Below are positions 1 to 11,121 of a stretch of 64,000 bases of DNA, one piece after another. Position 1 is the first letter of the stretch; the number at the start of each line of letters is the position of its first letter. Source of the DNA: Narthecium ossifragum (taxonomy: Eukaryota; Streptophyta; Magnoliopsida; Dioscoreales; Nartheciaceae); assembly GCA_963920575.1 (NCBI GenBank), contig OY986966.1, positions 17,479,888 to 17,543,887 on the forward strand. Direction: 5' to 3'. Below the pieces are notes generated by a model. That model did no database searches, was not told where the DNA came from, and saw only the letters and a list, made by a program, of their open reading frames with translations. The position numbers and the translations under genes were made by a program.

Positions 1-313
1 CGGCGGTGCCTGGTGGAGTCTGAGGAGCGGTGATCTGTTTTTCCATAACCCTTATATAGTTAGTCTACTACGGGAGAGTATTTATGTTTGTACTTGATCT
101 TTCCCTCTTCGAGGTTTTGTATATGACACTTTGGGTTTTGTAATCTTTAAGCTTGAGGTTTCTTAATCTTTAATTTGTAATTGAGGGCATTTGATGAATT
201 GTTTAGGGAGACCTTTAGGATAGAGGGAACCCTTGCCAAAAAAATTCCGCAGTTGTTAGATTCCGGTTCAGGTCGCCCGGCCCGATTGGGCTTTCGCAGC
301 TCGGGGCGCAACA
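1..313 (+). mobile_element. Partial LTR (3' end), same family as the LTRs at 11122 and 29715
   Basis: The segment ends with a block that is the reverse complement of the start of the LTRs at 11122 and 29715 (TCGCCCGGCCCGATTGGGCT, then GGGGCGCAACA). It also shares the CCTCTTCGAGG-like and CTACGGGAG blocks with them. The left end lies outside the window, so no target-site duplication can be checked. Orientation is inferred from family members that have a TATA box (50905 and 53564). No coding sequence is present. Confidence 0.75.
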
Positions 314-620
314 GGTTAGACGATGAGGGTTGAGAGGGCTAGAGAGTAGTGGTGATGCGTGGACTCCCTGACCAACCCTTGTTTCGCCAGTGGGTGATGG
401 TGATTCTAGTTTTGGAGCTCTCATGGAATCGATGAGGCTTGAGTTAGCCTCTGGGCACACTCAGACTTGGGCAGAGAGCGACACTGTTACAGTTTCTCTT
501 CCTTTCTATACGATAGAAAGTAGAATCCTATTAGGCATTGTTGCTCACCCTACCCAAGATGCATCAGCGATGCAGTTTCTTCTTCAGATTGTTGATAAGT
601 CACTAAATATTCATAATTAA
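314..620 (+). other. Unrecognised 76-codon ORF (390-620)
   Basis: Directly after the partial LTR there is a short open frame from 390 to 620. It has no motif I recognise and no visible partner exon. It may be an exon remnant or chance. The LTR inserted just upstream, so if this was a gene its 5' part was displaced. Confidence 0.15.
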
Positions 621-639
621 ACCCCTTAAATTACCTTTT

Positions 640-2100
640 TTAGGCCTAGAGTGTTTATATTTGATAGTTTGCTAGTTGATTTCAAGTTTATTAAAGATTC
701 AAATTAGAAAATACATAAAAACATTAATATGCTGAAAATATGCTGCTTCGTCGCCTGTCAGGAAATAAATCGCCAGAAATTTTTTATAAGTTAAAATATT
801 CTAGAAATTTATTACTTAATACAAGACTTCAAGAGCTACAACCGAGATTCTTGATGGATTAATACAAGTTTTGGAAAATATAAAGATATACAGATGCTAA
901 AAAACTGGTCCGTCGACGTCCAGGAGAATATTCGCCAAATATTTTTTATATGTTTGAATATTATTAAATATTCACGATATGATAGAGGACTTCCTAATCT
1001 ACATCTTTGGTGTTGAGCACATTTTCAAATTCCAGCTTTATTGGATCCTGTTGCGATCGTAGTAAGACTGCCAAAATTAATTTAGGGAATCCGAGTTGTA
1101 GTAGAAGTCCAACTTAACCAAAACCCTAATTTCGGGAGTTAACCTATAAAAAGGGGTTTGTTGGCCAAAAAATAGGAGGTTCCATAGAGAAAAGAGAGAA
1201 TTAGGGTTTTGAAGATTTCATGGAGAAGACGGAGCCGCGACGTGAATCCCAATCATTCTTCATCGAATATATGGCCTTCATCCCAAAAATGAATGTCTAA
1301 TTTCTTTACTTAGGGATCTCATGAAGTTTTAGTGTAGGTTTTTTGTATGTTCTAGTTTGGTACTTGTAATCTTTTGCTAAACATAATCTTATAAATATGG
1401 ATTTATTGTTAATAGAGTTAAGGGAACAGAGTTTCTTGACGTATATTTTGGCCTGCTTGATTTTGGTGATTGATGGTAGAGATTTATAAGATAGTTTTGA
1501 TATAGTTTGTGAATAGCTGATGAGATATTTTATACTTAGTGACGATAGATTGTGCTAAGGTTACCCCGAAGACAATCTATACTAATCAAAGATAAAATAT
1601 GCCTTTAAAAAACACTTACCTCTTTTAGGGATTCATATAAGCTTAAGAAGCTATGAATTTATAATGCCTAGTTAAGAAAACAAGAGTTTAACTAGAGAAT
1701 ACATGAAGTGAAACTAAAGTGGATTGAATAATCCCTAGGTTTTCTCATTGATCTATCTTACATTGCTTTCTTAGTTAGTTTTCATTAAATAATTATAAAA
1801 CAACTCAAATCAATCCTTCTTCACTTTAAGATTAGAGTTTCGAGATTTAATTCTAATTTTTCCTTATTAGTCAAAGTTTTCCCTGAGGACCGACTCCGTA
1901 TTTCACCATTATCCTATCTTATTAATTTAGTGTTGAAAGAAAGGTTTATAAATTTCTAAATTGCGTTTTGCGTATGACTTAACGACATCGTTTGCAAGCG
2001 ATCAATTGCCTTCTAAATTGTGGCGCAGCATTTTTCGAGGAGATTGAGGACTTCGGACTTTCAAAGAGTTTCGAGGAGTTTCTTCTACATCTTTATTTAC
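640..2100 (+). mobile_element. Decayed Ty3-like LTR and primer-binding-site region
   Basis: An AT-rich, non-coding stretch has the order expected for a large plant Ty3 LTR. A TATA box (CTATAAAAAGGGG near 1145) is followed by a leader containing a CCCTGAGGACCGACTCCG block near 1881, as seen at the ends of Athila/Tat-type LTRs. At 2021 a TGGCGCAGC block precedes a purine-rich stretch and resembles a damaged tRNA-Asp-type primer site. Borders and a target duplication could not be found. The lineage is an inference. Confidence 0.35.
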
Positions 2101-2404
2101 AATTCTAAATCATGTTGTATTTGAGGCAGAAATTATATAAAGTTTCATTGGTTGTATTTGAGAAAGTTTGTATCATTCATGAATATAATTTTGAAGAATA
2201 TAATATTTAATTAATTGCTTTTTTGCCCTTATGCTAGTTTGTTTTAATTTTTAACTGTAAATTTGTTATTGTATCAATTATATCTTACGCCATAGGTTTG
2301 AGTTATATTATGTAATTCACGTCTCAGTCTGGATATGTTTTCCCGGGTAGAGACGTGCATTTGCAATAAAATCCGCTCATTGATTATTCTCCCGAGGAAT
2401 AAAC

Positions 2405-2830
2405 TTGACACAAAAGTTACGCGATCAGCCACCCATCCACCATAAATCCTGCAAAATCGCTAGAACTTATCCCAACGGCTGTTGCCAAGTCACTCTCCAC
2501 CAGCAAAGCGGAGAAGCCTCGCTACAAAGCTTCAAGTATGGTAAGGCGAATCGCACCCAACTCTCCGAACAGTACCGCATCCTCTGGGAATACATCCACA
2601 CCAGAGGGCGTGCAAGTGATATCCCCAACATTGTCTTCACACACCTCCACCATTTTGGCAAAAGCAATAGCATCCTGGATGCAGCATTGTGGATCCACAT
2701 AGAAGCCTCTTTACAGTTTTGTGTAAACAACTTTATAAATCATTCGCTAATTTTGAGTTTAGATCAATTCTGCGGTTTGTTGTGTTCCATTCGAGGTAAG
2801 GAGAACCAACTTATGGGACCAAGACACTTC
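2405..2830 (-). pseudogene. LINE RNase H domain relic
   Basis: On the minus strand one frame reads GELGAIRLTILEAL, then a stop codon, then RGFSALLVESDLATAVGIS. This is the helix and VESD strand of the RNase H (RVT_3) domain found at the 3' end of plant LINEs. The nonsense codon and the lack of surrounding reverse transcriptase make it a relic. The longer open frames on either strand here are shadows of this domain. Confidence 0.5.
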
Positions 2831-2848
2831 GAATAAAAGTTTTATTTT

Positions 2849-2877
2849 GGCCCAGGGCCCAGGGCCCAGGGCCCAAG
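2849..2877. repeat. Tandem GGCCCA repeat
   Basis: About four head-to-tail copies of GGCCCAG lie just downstream of the RNase H relic. GGCCCA/TGGGCC is the core of plant site-II (TCP-type) promoter elements, but no gene start is close enough to give it that role. Confidence 0.7.
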
Positions 2878-5081
2878 GCCATCCGATTGCCTGATCCATG
2901 CACATATAACTGCTACATTATGTCATCGTCTATTTGAGTTCTGTTTGGTCATATCATTATCTCCATACTGTCATCATATTAACGGATGAGATCTATCTAG
3001 TTCTCATTCAACAGTTCATATCATTAATAAAATACTGACTTACTCCATTTATTTGACTTTGAATCTCGGCCATTTGCTCCTATTTTTTCCCTAAGAATGT
3101 ACTTAACCTCAAACTAACTGAGCTCAAGAATCTACTTTAGTTCTCAAGAGATAGAGCAAGCGAAATAAATCACTCACCTTTAAACTGCAGGACATTGTTG
3201 TCTAAAGCTATTTTTAGGGTCTTGAGTCTTAATGTTTATTCCTATCATACATGATCAATTTTTATCATTAAAGGCGAAACGCTTTGTAGGCTCTAATGAT
3301 TTCTAAAGACAACAAATCCTAATGACCAGCTACATCTATTTTGCTATATTTTCCTTGAGAATCTGCAAGGTTTGAGAGGTTCAATCTTATCTCACATGCA
3401 TCAACAATGCCCATATTGGATATCGGCACTTTCTTAGGCTGAAATGTAGTATGCACTAAGTTACCAGGTTTTTGCAGAGTTACCTGTAGAACTTTGTAAA
3501 TTGAAAAGCAAAATGTCTCCACATCGTGTACAGAGAGTATCAGTAATAAAATGTCTCCACATCTTGTACAGACTATCAGTAATTACCTTCATAATTCACA
3601 CTGTGGATGAGGAAAGCACATCTCCATTAAGATGAGAATGACATTCTCCAGATCCTAGTCAGCATTGAATGCGAGCTATGATAGAATTTCATAGAGCAAA
3701 TGTAAATTTGACATGCTTGAATCTGTAAATCCTAATAGACTTGTCTCAAGGACATTGCATATAAGCATCTTGAGCTTTCGAATGCATTCAAGTCTAGCCT
3801 AGAATCCTAAGCAGCGTTCACTGCATCTAGCCTTATCAGACATGTTCGTCATTTTCAGAGATGGATACAAACTATATGGCTTAACTACGACTTACTAATC
3901 AACACAAAGTGATTTCACATGAATGTTCAAATGAACATTATAATGTTGAACATCAAGATTATAGCTTTACTCATTTAGTTGAAGCCATCCACAAGTCAAT
4001 TTCTAAAAAACATCAATGATGAGACATCAACATAAGTTATAACTCACAATGTGACAGTGCAAAGAAAATTGTCAGAGAATGATGTATAGAAGCTTAGAAC
4101 ATCACATTAATTCTGATCTAACAACCCCTTAAGAATAAAGGATTCAGAATTGCACAAACAAAGAATTTAAGAAGCTTGATTGAAGCCAACTCATTTAAAA
4201 GTTCTCTGTCAAAAATAGGTTAACTGAAGTGAAGACATATATGATAGTTATCTGCCTGAAAGGCTGAAAGCTCTGTGCTCTTATTCTGAAAACAGTAGAC
4301 ATTCTACACTTTGTCATGATAAATAATAAATTACGTTTAGGACGTAACAGAGGAAAGATACAGATACAACATTCTGATACGATGGACAGTTTTCTGATCA
4401 TTTCACAAGCATTGCATGCTACACATGACTACAACATAATCTATCTTTACAACAAACAACACTATTATGATCCACCCCTAAAGTTCTCTTCTCTATACAA
4501 CAGTTCCAATTGACAAGAAAAAGCCGCTATATAAATGACTAAAGTGAAACCTCCAGAGCCACTCACCTATGAACAACCCTGTTTCTCAAAGCAGAAACAT
4601 AGGAAGGATCCAAGTATCCACATGCTCTCTACCGGCTTAAAAGATATCACTACTGTATCACCCTTTCAATGCTAGAACTGAGAGCATACAATTGCGATCT
4701 AACCCACGGAAACACCACAATCCATGACAAGAGAAACAAGCAGAACTTACCCTCCTAGAGGAACAGAAGAAAAATTCCCGAATTGCGGCTAGCAATCGAA
4801 GGGGAGTGATGAACAACACTGAAGCCTAGGGATTTTTAACTCCAGACAGTATGGAGCAGGGTTACAAGGTGGGACTACTGCATTATTGTAATCTGAGAAC
4901 CTAATAATATGGTAACAACTAAGAAGAAGAACAACAGCAATGGTTGTACTGATGGCGGTAGTGGTGAGATGAAGACAGCCAAAGGAACCCTAAATAAACT
5001 TCTACCCAATTGCCCAATTGCTCCAGTTCCTCCACATTTGATGATACTTGAAAGAAGGAAGAAGACGAGGAACACCTGATC
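2878..5081. other. Non-coding 3' flank of LUX
   Basis: I see no gene here. The sequence is AT-rich with short stops in all frames. A 67-codon minus frame at 3319-3522 contains a possible 45-bp GT-AG interval and is not recognisable. Because LUX is transcribed leftward, the part next to 5081 probably includes its 3' untranslated region. Confidence 0.4.
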
Positions 5082-6041
5082 TCAATCATCGCCGGTGGGG
5101 AACAGAGTCAACTCCCTCCTCCCCGCTCCACCCCCACCTCTCGTCCCTGACTCGAGATCATCCGCATACGAGCCCCCCACCGGCGGCTGCACCATCCCGA
5201 TTCCGCCGGGGCCCAGCATCCGGTGCATCCCTGGCTGTGCCACGGCCCTAGCCAGGAAACCGTGATCGAAACCCCCACCACCACCACCACCCGGCGGCGA
5301 TCCGAAGTGCCCAACATGCCTCTGTTGATGGTGATGCTGATGGTAGTACTGCTGCTGCTGCGGCGGCGGCGGCGTCACCAAGTGCTGGTGGTGCTGCAGG
5401 GCGACGGGCACGAACGGCACGTAGGGGTCCGGCCCCCTCCCGAGGAAGTGGTGCGGCACCGGCGCGCTCGCAAAGAGCTGGTCCTCCGCGGAGGCGACGC
5501 CCCCCCCGGCCCCGCCGCCGCAGCCGGACGACGAGAGCCCCTGCATCCGCTTGAGATACAACCGATACTTCTGGAGATGGCTCGCCACGTTCTCCCTGGT
5601 GAGCCCGTCCACGCTCATCAGCTGCATGATCGTCTTCGGCACCGCGTTCTTAATCCCCAAATGCGCCACCGCGTCCACGAACCTCTTGTGCAGCTGCGGG
5701 GTCCACACCAGGCGCGGCCGCTTCAGCGTCCGGGCCGGCTCGTCCCCGTTCCCCCCGCCGCCGCCGCCGCTCCCCGAGCCAGCCCCGCCGGACGGGTCAG
5801 CCGACTCATACTCCCCCGCTGACGGCGGCACCTGCGAACCCGGCTGCGCGGGAGGAGGAAATTGCTGCTGCTGCTGCTGCTGCTGGTTGTGGTGGTGGAG
5901 ATGGTGCGACGGGGCTGGAATATCGAAGGCGAGGGCGAGGTCCGGGGTGATCAGCGACTGAGACAGCGGCATCAGCTCTTCCGGCGTGGGCAGCTGCTCC
6001 TCCCATCTCGCGAACCAGCTCGGCTCCTCCTCTTCTCGCAT
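5082..6041 (-). CDS. LUX: LUX ARRHYTHMO / PCL1-like GARP transcription factor
   Basis: A single open frame of 319 codons. The N-terminal block [20 protein letters not shown] (residues 13-32) matches the conserved N-terminal box of LUX/PCL1 and its paralogue BOA/NOX. The GARP single-repeat Myb-like DNA-binding domain lies at about residues 107-163, starting [18 protein letters not shown] and ending with the diagnostic SHLQKYR (154-160). LUX is the DNA-binding subunit of the evening complex with ELF3 and ELF4, a night-time repressor in the circadian clock; this role is family knowledge. The rest is low complexity: Gln (53-60), Gly, and a second His/Gln/Pro tract near the middle of the C-terminal half. 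Length is close to Arabidopsis LUX, and homologues are also intronless. The start is the first Met of the open frame, just before the conserved box. The frame is intact, so I read it as functional. The paralogue BOA is the main alternative. Confidence 0.93.
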   Translation of the reverse strand: MREEEEPSWFARWEEQLPTPEELMPLSQSLITPDLALAFDIPAPSHHLHHHNQQQQQQQQFPPPAQPGSQVPPSAGEYESADPSGGAGSGSGGGGGGNGDEPARTLKRPRLVWTPQLHKRFVDAVAHLGIKNAVPKTIMQLMSVDGLTRENVASHLQKYRLYLKRMQGLSSSGCGGGAGGGVASAEDQLFASAPVPHHFLGRGPDPYVPFVPVALQHHQHLVTPPPPQQQQYYHQHHHQQRHVGHFGSPPGGGGGGGFDHGFLARAVAQPGMHRMLGPGGIGMVQPPVGGSYADDLESGTRGGGGAGRRELTLFPTGDD

Positions 6042-6338
6042 CGCTCTATCGTGATCGATCCGGAGAGGAGGAGGAGGGGTTCTTCGAGGTGGATCTCTTC
6101 GGTACTAACTACTCTTCTCACCACTCTCTCTCTCTCTATAGATGGATGTATGTATGCATCTATGATGATGTATGTATGATGTATGTGAATGGCATGGGAT
6201 GGCATGGCATCAATGGGATGGGAATGGGGATGGAGATGGGATTATTTTAATAATTATTATGGCTGAGAGGAGTGCTGTTTGGCATGGTTTGTTCCTATCG
6301 ATCTATAAATCTATTCCGGGATTTAGGAGTGTTTGAGG
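6042..6338 (-). promoter_or_regulatory. 5' leader and proximal promoter region of LUX
   Basis: The stretch upstream of the LUX start holds a CT run (about 6126-6138) and imprecise ATGTATG and GGGATGG repeats, typical of plant 5' leaders. I looked for an evening element (AAAATATCT) on both strands and did not see one between 6042 and 6561. No clear TATA box could be assigned. Confidence 0.4.
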
Positions 6339-6479
6339 GGGTAGCTTGCCCATTGGGATACAGATATGTTGGAATACAGATATGTTAGGGGCTTGTCTGC
6401 AATTTAATTACAGATTTGGGATTCAATCCAGTTCTCAGATGTTGGCAAATTTAATGTGGGGTAGCTTGCCCATTGGGAT
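6338..6479. repeat. Direct repeat of about 20 bp, two copies
   Basis: The block GTAGCTTGCCCATTGGGAT occurs near 6341 and again near 6460, about 118 bp apart. It could mark a local duplication or the footprint of a lost insertion. Confidence 0.7.
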
Positions 6480-6714
6480 TTGTTTGGGTGGAATATTTTG
6501 GGAATTGAGCGGGGTTTGGGGCAGTTGTGTAATTAAGAGGGTTAAGGAGGGTGTTAGTGTTGGTAATTTTGTTGGGAGATCTGAGGGGTGCCGACGATAC
6601 CGGAGATACGCCAGATAGCGATGGGGATGTCGCAGCGGAAGAGATACAACCAAACAACAAACAAAGAGAAAAATAGTAGAGACAAGAGATTTATGTGGAA
6701 AACCTCTGAGCAAC

Positions 6715-7248
6715 TAGGGATGGCAATTTGTACCGAACCGATGGGGAACCGAACCATTCCGCCCCGATTCCTTGCCCCAAATCCGTGATTTTGCCCCGTG
6801 GATATGGGTTTGGTAGAACCCAATAGATCCCCGCGGGGAATGGGGCAAGTTTGGTATAGGTTTTTCCCCGAACTGATTCCTCGCCCCGTCCCATATCTGC
6901 CCCGCCCCGACAATTAAATTACTAAAATACCCTATATAGTAGTGGGGTTAGTGTTTAGAAGTGGGGTTGTGTAGTGAGTGATGTTACATGGACCAAACTA
7001 TTTAGTCAATTGCGATATGGAATCTTTAGATGTGGTTCAATGGTTTGAGAATTATTCATGATTATGATTTTGTAAGTGTTTATGCTAAACCGTGGTGATT
7101 CGTGGTTCCCCGAACCCCGTTTGGTATGGGGACGGTACGAACCCGCTAATCCCCATGGGAAATGGGGCGGTTTTGGGGCATGGTTTTTTAATGGGGAATG
7201 GGGCGGTTTTGAAGATCCCCGCCCCAATCCGTCCCGTTGCCATCCCTA
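6715..7248. mobile_element. hAT-type non-autonomous element
   Basis: Perfect 12-bp terminal inverted repeats, TAGGGATGGCAA and TTGCCATCCCTA, are flanked by the 8-bp direct repeat TGAGCAAC (6707-6714 and 7249-7256). Terminal repeat plus 8-bp duplication is the hAT signature. The 534-bp interior is rich in GGGG/CCCC blocks and encodes nothing. It interrupts the solo LTR at 6570-7953, so it is the younger insertion. Confidence 0.9.
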
Positions 7249-7611
7249 TGAGCAACAACTGAAAGGAAAAACCACGGGCAGCGGAGGAAGTCTTCGCTAT
7301 GATGGAGAGATTACAAAGCCCTAACCTAGCATAGACAAGAAGATCTCTCTCTAGGGTTGCCTACACTCTCACACTTCTCACAATAGCCACAGGGATTACA
7401 AAGGTTTGCAAGAGAGGATGAACGTCCCTCTAGGATCTCAAGAAGCTATCTCTCTCTACTTCTTAGACTCTCACCAAACCCTAACTCTCATAACCCTCAC
7501 CAGAGCATACAAAGGAAGCACACAAGAAGATCTAGAAAACCCCTACTTATAGGCTCCAAATAGTTTAAAATCGGATTAGATCTAAACCGTTCAATTTTCC
7601 CGTCTACAGTG

Positions 7612-7830
7612 TTTTGAATCGATCCTGAGTGGGCTTGGATCGATCCACTTTGAAAGATATGAAAACACGCCTCTGGAAACAGGGTATGGATCGATCCACT
7701 GTAGATTTGGATCGATCCACTATGCAGAGCTGCAATCACGTCACTGGAACAACCTTCCGGATCGATCCGAACAAGTCTGGATCGATTCAAATTTAGGTTG
7801 GATTGATCTACTGTGGTCTTGGATCGATCC
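7612..7830. repeat. Cluster of GGATCGATCC palindromes
   Basis: Five perfect GGATCGATCC decamers (near 7637, 7689, 7711, 7759 and 7819) and about three one-base variants lie in 220 bp at irregular spacing. Several extend to TGGATCGATCCA. On the LTR sense strand they lie about 60-280 bp upstream of the TATA box. Confidence 0.85.
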
Positions 7831-8085
7831 AAGATACAAACAGAGCCAAAAACGCCAAAATTTTCACCTTGGCGAATTCTCCACATCGCACCATAATTGT
7901 CTCCACTTCCTCACGTCACCACCGACTCTCATGTGGAGGAAAAAATCCCAACAAATTTTATATGCACCACAGCAATGCATTAGTGCACCACATTTTATGT
8001 AAAATGCCTAAATTGCCCTTCTTCTTCTCTCTCACTGTGATGGTAGTGGTGTTGGGCACCGGCGATGAGGTGGCGGGGGTGGGTT

Positions 8086-8345
8086 GCGGCGGTCGGCAAG
8101 GCCGAGCGGGAGGAGGGCTGGCCGGCCACCAGCGGCGAGGTGGCCGTGGCGGTTTGCGAGGCCGAGTAGGAGGAGGGCTGCCCACACAGTGGTGGGGTGG
8201 CGTGGCGGTTGGCGAGGCCGAGCGGGAGAAGGGAGAGTGACAGCGGACGAGAGAGAGAGATAGGAGAGGAGAGAGAACGGGGGGGCAAGAGAGAGGGCTG
8301 GCCATCGGTGGCAGTCGGCAAGGCCGAGCGGGAGGAGGGACAGAG
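8086..8345. repeat. Imperfect tandem repeat inside MULE-1
   Basis: The unit GGCAAGGCCGAGCGGGAGGA recurs about four times with variation, at roughly 60-80 bp intervals, in GC-rich sequence. The long open frames on both strands here result from this composition and show no domain. Confidence 0.7.
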
Positions 8346-8725
8346 GGAGAGAGAAAGGAGAGAAGTCCCTCCACCGATGTACCTCTACCAACCCGGGCAA
8401 AACCTCCTCACCACCTATCTCCCCTAAACCCCAGCCACCACCACCACCTCCCACCCCCGACGACCCCCTGTCCTCCATCAATCCCGGCGAAACCCCCCTT
8501 CCGCTGACCCTTCTCTCTTTCCCCGATGAAGTCGCGGTCTCCCACGCGGCCCTTCCTCCAAGCTCCGTCCCCGTCGCGGCCACCCGCGGCTCCTCTCCTC
8601 CATCCCGACGCCATTCCAACCTCCCTCACGATCCTTGCGTCATCAACGACCTCCAGCCCGCAATTCCTCCACCCCGTCGCCCGCTCGTTGTCTCTCTCCC
8701 GTTCTCTCTTCCCTCTCTCTCGTTC

Positions 8726-9742
8726 TGTCACGCCCCGCCCCGGGATATACCCACCCCGACCACGGGACACGAGGAAAACCTGTTCTAAAGTAACACAACA
8801 TAATCAACCTGCTCTCAACCATCACAATCTAAACCATAATAAATTCACTACATTCATCCTAACAGATAATCAAGCTATGATGCACTACAATATTCCAAAC
8901 TTTCAGGATCAATCACATAAATTCCAGTACTCCAATATATAATTCAAATAATTAATTACAATTCCCTGATTCCGAGTACATGAATCGAATTATTACTCAA
9001 ATCTCATAATCCCAATATCACTACAACTCTCAAATGAATTAAATGGAAATGATAAATTAAAATCCCTGCTGAATCCTCCAACAACCTCAAGCTCAGGCAT
9101 CATCACCTGATGGCCCTGCAAAAGAGAGTGGATCTGCAAACACAACCCTAGTAGGGGTGAGCAAAAGCCCAGTAGGAGACTAACTAACGACACGCAAGAA
9201 AACTAACTAACAACCAACATGAATATACAATGTAGTCTGGTGCCTAAGTCTTAGCTCAAGGGAAGTCACAACTTAAGCCCAAGCTCGCAATCGACCCATC
9301 GCTCTCCACCACGGTCCGGGTGACTACCCTGCCAACCGTGGGCACAACTCGCTCTCTATCACAGTCCTATTAATAAGTAGAATGTATTCTTGCATGGCAA
9401 CAGAGGAAGCTGAGGTGTAGTGCTTGGATCTTGTGGCTTGAGGAGTCGTTCTTGTTCTTCTGTTTGAGGTAGGTGGACTATCCAAACTGCATACTTGAAA
9501 CTAACTATTGTTGTGCAATGAATGTGATGTAGAATTGCCTATTAGTGTGTAGATGAACTATATCAGATACTTGATTAGTTATGACTATTGTCTGGCTGGA
9601 TTATTGGTAGAAGTATATGGATGCTTGTGATATTGCAAGTTGTGAATATGTACCGGTTATACTTTTATACTGTATGAATATAGAGCAGGGTTTTCTCGCA
9701 TCCCGTGGTCGGGATTAGTATATCCCGGGACGGGGCATGACA
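8726..9742. mobile_element. LTR-like element with about 60-bp inverted ends
   Basis: Begins TGTCACGCCCCGCCCCGGGA and ends with the near-complement. The two ends match as inverted repeats for about 60 bp at roughly 80% identity by eye. It is flanked by CGTTC (8721-8725) and CATTC (9743-9747), a 5-bp duplication with one CpG-type change. A GGGGTGAGCAAAAGCCCAGT block near 9155 matches the module shared by the solo LTRs at 11122, 20466, 29715 and 48802. No coding sequence is present. Confidence 0.7.
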
Positions 9743-9745
9743 CAT

Positions 9746-9776
<31 letters not shown>

Positions 9777-10048
9777 CCTCCTCCCGCTGAGCCTCCTCGC
9801 TGACTGCCGCAACCCCCTCCCCCCCCAACCCCCTCCCCCCCCAACCCCGTCGTCGGTGGGCGGCACCACCACCATCACCATTAGTGCATATATATCGAAA
9901 AAGGGTATTTTTGATATTTTTAAAAAAGTGTGATGCGATTATATGTTATCGTAGTGCATATATAGTGACCTGTTAGTGTTATTTCATGTGCGTGGGTTGG
10001 CAATATCTAATCTGGTAGTCGATTTGAGATGCGTTTATGTGATAATAA

Positions 10049-10200
10049 GGTAATTTTAAATGCACCACTAAAATTTATAAGTGCACCACATTTTATTTAA
10101 AATGCCTAAATTGCTCTTTCTTCTTCTCGTGGTGATGGTGCTGGTCACCGGCGCGGGGGTGGCGGGGGTGGGCATGGCAGTTGGCAAGGCCGAGCGCGAG

Positions 10201-10240
<40 letters not shown>

Positions 10241-11021
10241 AAGAGAGGAGAGAGAACCAAAAGAGGAAACATCGAACGGGAGAGAGAGAGAGGCCAAGCG
10301 GCGGCACGGCGAGACCAAGCGCCATTTTCTTCCCCGGCCACAACCATTGCGGCGCCACCTGCAGCCCTCCTCCCGCTCAGCGTCCAACCCCACCCCCCGC
10401 TCGTCGTCCCTCTCTCTAACCCAAGAGGAGCTTATGTCTCTGGACATCTCAAAACTATTCCTCTTTGCCTGCCTCCACTCCTTCTTCTCCATGAGCTCGT
10501 CGTCTCTTTCTCCACCGGCGCCACCCTCCTCTAATTTGCCAATGGGGAGACCCAACTCCACGACCTCCACCACCTACCTCTCCTTACCCCTTTTGCCTTC
10601 CCACTGCCACCGCCAACACCTATTCCTCTCTGCCTGCCTCCACTCTCTTCTTCTCCATGAGCTCGTCGTCTCTTTCTCCACCGGCGCCGCCCTCCTCCAA
10701 TTCGCCAATGGGGAGACCTAACTCCACGACCGCCACCACCCACCTCTCCTTACCCCTTCTCCCTCCCCACCGCCACCGCTACCTCCGCCTGGTCCGTCTC
10801 CTTCACTTCCATGACCAGCAAATCCTTCGATGAGCCCAAGCTCCAACATGTGTGCTTCATCATCGATCATCGCTTCCCCAATACTCCCTCTCCCACCTTG
10901 GCCACCCCCGTCGACGGTGGACAGCACCCCCACCATCAACACGAGAGGAAGAAAACCACAATTTAGACATTTTAAATAAAATGTGGTGCACTTATAAATT
11001 TTAGTGGTGCATTTAAAATTA
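10049..11021. mobile_element. MULE-2, non-autonomous Mutator-like element
   Basis: Terminal inverted repeats of about 110 bp start TAATTTTAAATGCACCACTA at 10051, with the complement ending at 11021. They are near-identical over the first 60 bp and match the left end of MULE-1, 79 bp away. I could not find a 9-bp target duplication. The interior holds a GA run (10207-10236), a tandem duplication (10455-10770) and no intact gene. Confidence 0.75.
10455..10770. repeat. Tandem duplication of about 160 bp inside MULE-2
   Basis: Two adjacent copies share blocks such as CTCCATGAGCTCGTCGTCTC and GCCAATGGGGAGACC. The copies start near 10455 and 10617 and differ at a few positions. The frames through them (repeated Ser/Pro-rich peptide) are not a recognised protein. 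Confidence 0.75.
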
Positions 11022-11121
11022 GGGAGACTTGTCAAAAGGGTCTAAAAAAAATGATATGGCAATAGAGCACCGTATCACTACTGGAATAAAATCCCCCTTA
11101 TAATCCCCCAGCCCCCCATAT

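Larger units (their letters stand above)
6570..7953 (-). mobile_element. Solo LTR, GGATCGATCC-rich family, inserted in the MULE-1 end
   Basis: Starts TGTTGGG, ends CCCAACA, and is flanked by AATTT on both sides (6565-6569 and 7954-7958). This is a complete solo LTR of about 850 bp once the nested hAT element is removed. It inserted seven bases inside the left end of MULE-1. Read on the minus strand the order is a GGATCGATCC cluster, a TATA box (complement of 7545-7551), then a leader. The LTR at 63031 belongs to the same family: the shared terminal 150 bp includes the CGCCAGATAG and CGCAGCGGAAGAG blocks. Confidence 0.88.
6562..9970. mobile_element. MULE-1, non-autonomous Mutator-like element with nested insertions
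   Basis: The ends are GGTAATTTTATATGCACC on the left and the complement of GGTCACTATATATGCAC on the right. The element is flanked by the 10-bp direct repeat TGTTAGTGTT (6552-6561 and 9971-9980), matching the 9-10 bp duplication of Mutator-like elements. Removing the two LTR-like insertions (6570-7953 and 8726-9742) with their duplicated 5 bp leaves about 1.0 kb, the size of the neighbouring MULE-2, whose ends are similar. There is no transposase. The interior is GC-rich with GA/CT runs. The right arm is more diverged than the left. Confidence 0.8.

Noticed and set aside
390..620. A real small gene at the left end
   Set aside because: No family match, no partner exons and adjacent to an LTR end; kept only as a low-confidence ORF.
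5223..5961. Plus-strand frames opposite LUX
   Set aside because: Shadows of the GC-rich LUX coding strand with repetitive codons.
8032..8619. Long frames on both strands of MULE-1 and MULE-2 interiors
   Set aside because: GC-rich tandem repeats and GA/CT runs keep all frames open; no domain, and frames differ between the two related elements.
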